NCBI GenBank assembly: GCA_030602675.1
Contig: JAUVZH010000022.1
Coordinates: forward strand, 1 to 15,702
DNA length: 15,702 nt
Direction of reading: 5' to 3'
Origin: Candidatus Heimdallarchaeota archaeon
GTDB lineage: Archaea; Asgardarchaeota; Heimdallarchaeia; JABLTI01
The position numbers and the translations under genes are program-made. Shown here one piece after another: positions 13,119 through 15,702 of the stretch (position 1 is the first letter of the stretch; every line of letters starts with the position of its first letter). The notes under the pieces are model-generated. The model was not told where the DNA came from. It was given only the letters and a program-made list of their open reading frames with translations, and ran no database searches.

Positions 13119-13859
13119 ATGGAATACAGAAAATATTTGAAAAATCCAATTATTACTGAAGAATCAGATCAAAGGAAAGGTTTACCCATACCTCCCATTC
13201 AAAAACCATATGCTGAAGATGCTAAATTAGTAGATTTGGTTTCTCCTGATGATTTTACTGTTGGAAACATTCCATTGTTGAAAGCTATAACAAATCGAAT
13301 TAGTCATCGCAAATATTCAGATGAATCATTAACCTTAGAAGAATTCTCATATTTACTTTGGACAACTCAAGGTGTTAAAGAATTAATAAGAGATGGTCTC
13401 GTTACTCTCCGAACTGTTCCTTCAGGAGGAGCTATGCATCCTTTTGAAACCTATCTAGTGGTAAATCGCGTTGAGGGCATCGAATCAGGATTATACAGGT
13501 ATTTGGCAATAGAACACAAGTTGTTGTTTCTGAAATCACTGGATCCTAAAGAAATGCCAGAAAAGATGGGTGAAATAAACAATGGTCAAACATTCATTGG
13601 AAAAGGAGCTGTTGTTTTCATTTGGAGTGCAAGACCATACCGTACAGAATGGCGATATGGTGATGACTCTTTTAAAGATATTCTCATGAGCGTTGGTCAT
13701 ATTTGTCAGAATCTCTACCTTGCTTGTGAAGGAATTAATGCAGGTACTTGTGCAATTGTAGCATATCAACAAAAATTGTTAGACAATTTCATTGGTGTTG
13801 ATGGGAATGATGAAATATCACTCTACGTAGCACCTGTTGGTAAAATAAAAAAGGAATAA
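13119..13859 (+). CDS. SagB-type nitroreductase-family FMN oxidoreductase
   Basis: The 246-residue protein is of normal length for a single-domain SagB-like nitroreductase. Seen: RISHRKYSDESLTLEEFSYL (residues 60-79), the FMN phosphate-binding opening; RTVPSGGAMHPFE (98-110), which is characteristic of the SagB subgroup; GLYRYL; and a C-terminal VGHICQNLYLACEGINAGTC followed by APVGKIKKE. Family knowledge: these flavoenzymes oxidise azolines in peptide toxins or reduce other substrates; no YcaO cyclodehydratase or precursor peptide gene is near, so the substrate is unknown and a general redox role is as likely. The ATG at 13119 gives a start typical for the family. Regulation may act through the palindrome just upstream. 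Confidence 0.88.
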   Translation: MEYRKYLKNPIITEESDQRKGLPIPPIQKPYAEDAKLVDLVSPDDFTVGNIPLLKAITNRISHRKYSDESLTLEEFSYLLWTTQGVKELIRDGLVTLRTVPSGGAMHPFETYLVVNRVEGIESGLYRYLAIEHKLLFLKSLDPKEMPEKMGEINNGQTFIGKGAVVFIWSARPYRTEWRYGDDSFKDILMSVGHICQNLYLACEGINAGTCAIVAYQQKLLDNFIGVDGNDEISLYVAPVGKIKKE

Positions 13860-13861
13860 AT

Positions 13862-13883
13862 TAGGATACAATACTGTATCCTA
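13862..13883. terminator. Hairpin between convergent genes
   Basis: TAGGATACA and TGTATCCTA form a perfect nine-base stem with loop ATAC. It begins just after the nitroreductase stop and is followed by a T-rich tract. It can serve as terminator for that gene and perhaps for the convergent membrane protein gene as well. Confidence 0.55.
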
Positions 13884-13920
13884 TTACTTTTGCATTTTGT
13901 TATAATGGATTTTTGTTACT

Positions 13921-14421
13921 TTATTTTGCAGGGGTTTCTGATGGTTTCAAAACTATTCCCATAACAGCATAGAGGATGTAGAATATACCAACTATTATAG
14001 ATCCAACAAGTGAGCTATAGAAACTAGTAGCTACCCACCATTCATATCCAGATGCAAATATGGCTAATGCTCCAACTGTTATTCCTGTTAAGACAAATCC
14101 TACGATTGCTCCTCCAACACCAATAAAGCTTAGAATCTTTACAATGCCTGTTTGTTTATCTAATAGTGTAAGAATTCCTAAAAATACTGAAATTCCTAAT
14201 AATGCAAGAAACAAAAGCCCTAGCAAAACAAGAAAAAGTTGAGCCCAAGCAGGAGCATATGGGGCTCCTACCCAAAAATAATAGTTAGATCCTCCACCTT
14301 CCCACCAACCGCCAAAATCGGTGACAAAAACGAGGATTGTAGCGACTAAACTAAAAATAGCAGCAAAAGCCATGAAAGCAATTTTAACAAATTTCATTAC
14401 TAACTGATTATCTTGGTTCAT
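13921..14421 (-). CDS. Four-helix membrane protein of unknown function
   Basis: The 166-residue protein has four predicted membrane segments: about 10-33 (IAFMAFAAIFSLVATILVFV), 60-85 (LFLVLLGLLFLALLGISVFL), 93-118 and 130-158. The loop after helix 1 is Gly/Trp/Tyr-rich (GGWWEGGGSNYYFWVGAPYA) and probably outside; the short tail KPSETPAK is inside. No catalytic motif is visible and I do not recognise the family. On the minus strand a TATA box (TTTTTATATC, 14450-14441) lies about 25 bases from the ATG, so the mRNA is probably leaderless. Confidence 0.75.
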   Translation of the reverse strand: MNQDNQLVMKFVKIAFMAFAAIFSLVATILVFVTDFGGWWEGGGSNYYFWVGAPYAPAWAQLFLVLLGLLFLALLGISVFLGILTLLDKQTGIVKILSFIGVGGAIVGFVLTGITVGALAIFASGYEWWVATSFYSSLVGSIIVGIFYILYAVMGIVLKPSETPAK

Positions 14422-14557
14422 AGCTTTTTTATGGTTTAGAGATATAAAAATCCTTGTGGGTAAAAATTAAAGGGAATTATCTTTTATTGGTATATCAAAT
14501 AGTATATTGTATTTGAAAATATATTATTAGGTTGAGAACTTTTAGGGTAGGTTTGAA

Positions 14558-15418
14558 GTGAATTCAGTCTTAGCAGCTTTCCTCTTAACAACTTTTGCTG
14601 GTTTGTCCACAGGAATAGGTAGTGCAGTGCCATTTTTCTTTAAAAAATTTAGAAAATCATTCCTTGCATTCTTTCTTGGACTTTCAGCGGGGGTAATGAT
14701 ATTGGTTTCATTTATGGAGTTGATGTTTAAAGCTGCTGAAGATCTTAAGAGTTACTGGCTTTATCTTGCTTTTTTTGGTGGAATGGCTGTTGTAGCTCTC
14801 ATTGATTTTCTTATACCTCATGAGAAAAATCCTCATCATATGACTCGAAAAGAAGAGATTATTTCTGATATACAAGATGCATGTAGAGATGAAATAGTAA
14901 AGGATGAAATTATAGAAGCTCGAGTAACCAAAGAAGGTCTAGAAGAGGGTGAAAATAAAGATCTAAGAAGAACAGGGATAGTGACCGCTATCGCAATTGC
15001 TATACATAATTTTCCTGAGGGCATAGCAACATTTGCTGCAGCATTAGACGACATTTCAGTTGGGATATCTATTGCAGTTGCCATAGCTATTCATAATATT
15101 CCCGAAGGTATTAGTGTCTCAATACCACTATTTTATGCTACTGGGAGTAAATGGAAGAGTTTCGGATTATCATTTGCTTCAGGCATTGCTGAGCCAATTG
15201 GAGCATTAGTTGCATATGCGATTTTATTTAAATTTCTAAATCCAACGATTTTAGCTGTGAGTTTAGCTGCTGTTGCAGGTATTATGGTCTATATTTCGAT
15301 TGATGAATTAATTCCTGTAGCTCATGAGTATGGAAAAAGTAATTTGGTAATGGCAGGCGTTGTTATTGGTATGATCATAATGGCTGGCAGCTTGGTGATG
15401 TTTGAGTTTTTTGTATAA
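14558..15418 (+). CDS. ZIP-family metal (zinc/iron) transporter
   Basis: The 286-residue protein has the ZIP/ZupT layout of eight membrane helices. The metal-binding motifs are HNFPEG (150-155) in helix 4 and HNIPEG (179-184) in helix 5, both complete, followed by FASGIAEPIGALVAYAI. The loop between helices 3 and 4 (about 88-140) is long and acidic, with only a few His (PHEKNPHHM), and may sense or guide metal. ZIP proteins carry zinc or other divalent metals into the cytoplasm. GTG at 14558 is chosen as start because the next residues lead straight into helix 1 and a purine-rich GGGTAGG lies upstream. It is monocistronic. No metal-regulator gene is adjacent. Confidence 0.92.
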   Translation: MNSVLAAFLLTTFAGLSTGIGSAVPFFFKKFRKSFLAFFLGLSAGVMILVSFMELMFKAAEDLKSYWLYLAFFGGMAVVALIDFLIPHEKNPHHMTRKEEIISDIQDACRDEIVKDEIIEARVTKEGLEEGENKDLRRTGIVTAIAIAIHNFPEGIATFAAALDDISVGISIAVAIAIHNIPEGISVSIPLFYATGSKWKSFGLSFASGIAEPIGALVAYAILFKFLNPTILAVSLAAVAGIMVYISIDELIPVAHEYGKSNLVMAGVVIGMIIMAGSLVMFEFFV

Positions 15419-15489
15419 AAACAATAATTCTTCTTCAATTACATTGCTCTCCATCTTTTTTCTTTTATTTGTCAAGTTAAGAATCTTTA

Positions 15490-15512
15490 TTAGGAATCAA
15501 TGGATTTCCTAA
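15490..15512. promoter_or_regulatory. Inverted repeat before the last gene
   Basis: TTAGGAA and TTCCTAA form a seven-base inverted repeat around nine bases, about 30 bases before the next start codon. It may be a regulator site or a leader hairpin; a terminator of the transporter gene is less likely, since the T-rich tract around 15455-15470 already serves that. Confidence 0.35.
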
Positions 15513-15541
15513 ATATTGTATTAGTTAAATGGAGGTATTAG

Positions 15542-15702
15542 ATGAGAAAATCTTTACCGAAAATTATAATGGTTTTAACACTAATTTTTACTAGTTTTTT
15601 AATGTTTAATACTACGAATTATACCACTTCTTCTAACAATTCTTACCAAGAAATCAATTTTAGCAGTCCCAATAAAATAATAGATGAAGATTTGGTTGTA
15701 AC
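15542..15702 (+). CDS. N-terminus of a secreted or lipid-facing protein (partial)
   Basis: An ATG at 15542 follows GGAGG (15531-15535) at ideal spacing and opens a frame of 53 codons to the window edge. The product begins MRKSLPKIIMVLTLIFTSFL, a basic start plus hydrophobic stretch typical of a signal peptide, followed by a Thr/Ser/Asn-rich stretch (NTTNYTTSSNNSYQ). It is therefore exported. Nothing more can be said about its function. Confidence 0.7.
   Translation, partial: MRKSLPKIIMVLTLIFTSFLMFNTTNYTTSSNNSYQEINFSSPNKIIDEDLVV

Overview
The window looks like an AT-rich archaeal chromosome segment. The signs are TATA-box promoters about 25 bases upstream of leaderless or short-leader genes, T-rich terminators, and a tRNA-Arg gene whose anticodon-loop intron fits a bulge-helix-bulge. 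An Asgard-like archaeon would fit the gene content and base composition, but that is inference and nothing here proves it.

Left edge (1-964): the 5' part of a Schlafen AlbA_2-type gene leaves the window on the minus strand, followed by about 320 gene-free bases. Accessory block (965-9457): it is bounded by two nearly identical 32-base sequences in inverted orientation (29/32 identical), each matching the 5' half of a tRNA (acceptor strand, D-arm, first anticodon-stem bases) and each pointing inward. Inside, left to right, are a small AbrB-type regulator, an intact lone TnpB nuclease (IS1341/IS605 type), a third degraded tRNA fragment, an apparently complete tRNA-Arg(UCU) with two introns, a free-standing two-motif LAGLIDADG protein, a Cas4-like PD-(D/E)XK nuclease on the minus strand, and a divergent three-gene operon. 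The operon encodes a winged-helix protein, a 619-aa protein with an N-terminal winged helix, two Cys clusters and a C-terminal Cas1 fold, and a second HTH/coiled-coil protein. No CRISPR array, Cas2 or effector is present, so the Cas1 protein is best read as a casposase-like or Cas1-solo integrase. The block is therefore proposed as a casposon-like element with tRNA-derived terminal inverted repeats.

Right region (9458-15702): more ordinary genes. They are a small basic protein of unknown function with a near-leaderless promoter, a large secreted and membrane-anchored surface protein, a small zinc-finger protein, a SagB-type nitroreductase with a palindromic candidate operator, a four-helix membrane protein, a ZIP-family metal transporter, and the start of a secreted protein cut by the window edge.

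The main point of interest is the Cas1-like/Cas4-like pair without CRISPR, enclosed by inverted tRNA halves, in the same block as an intron-bearing tRNA gene and a homing-endonuclease-like protein.
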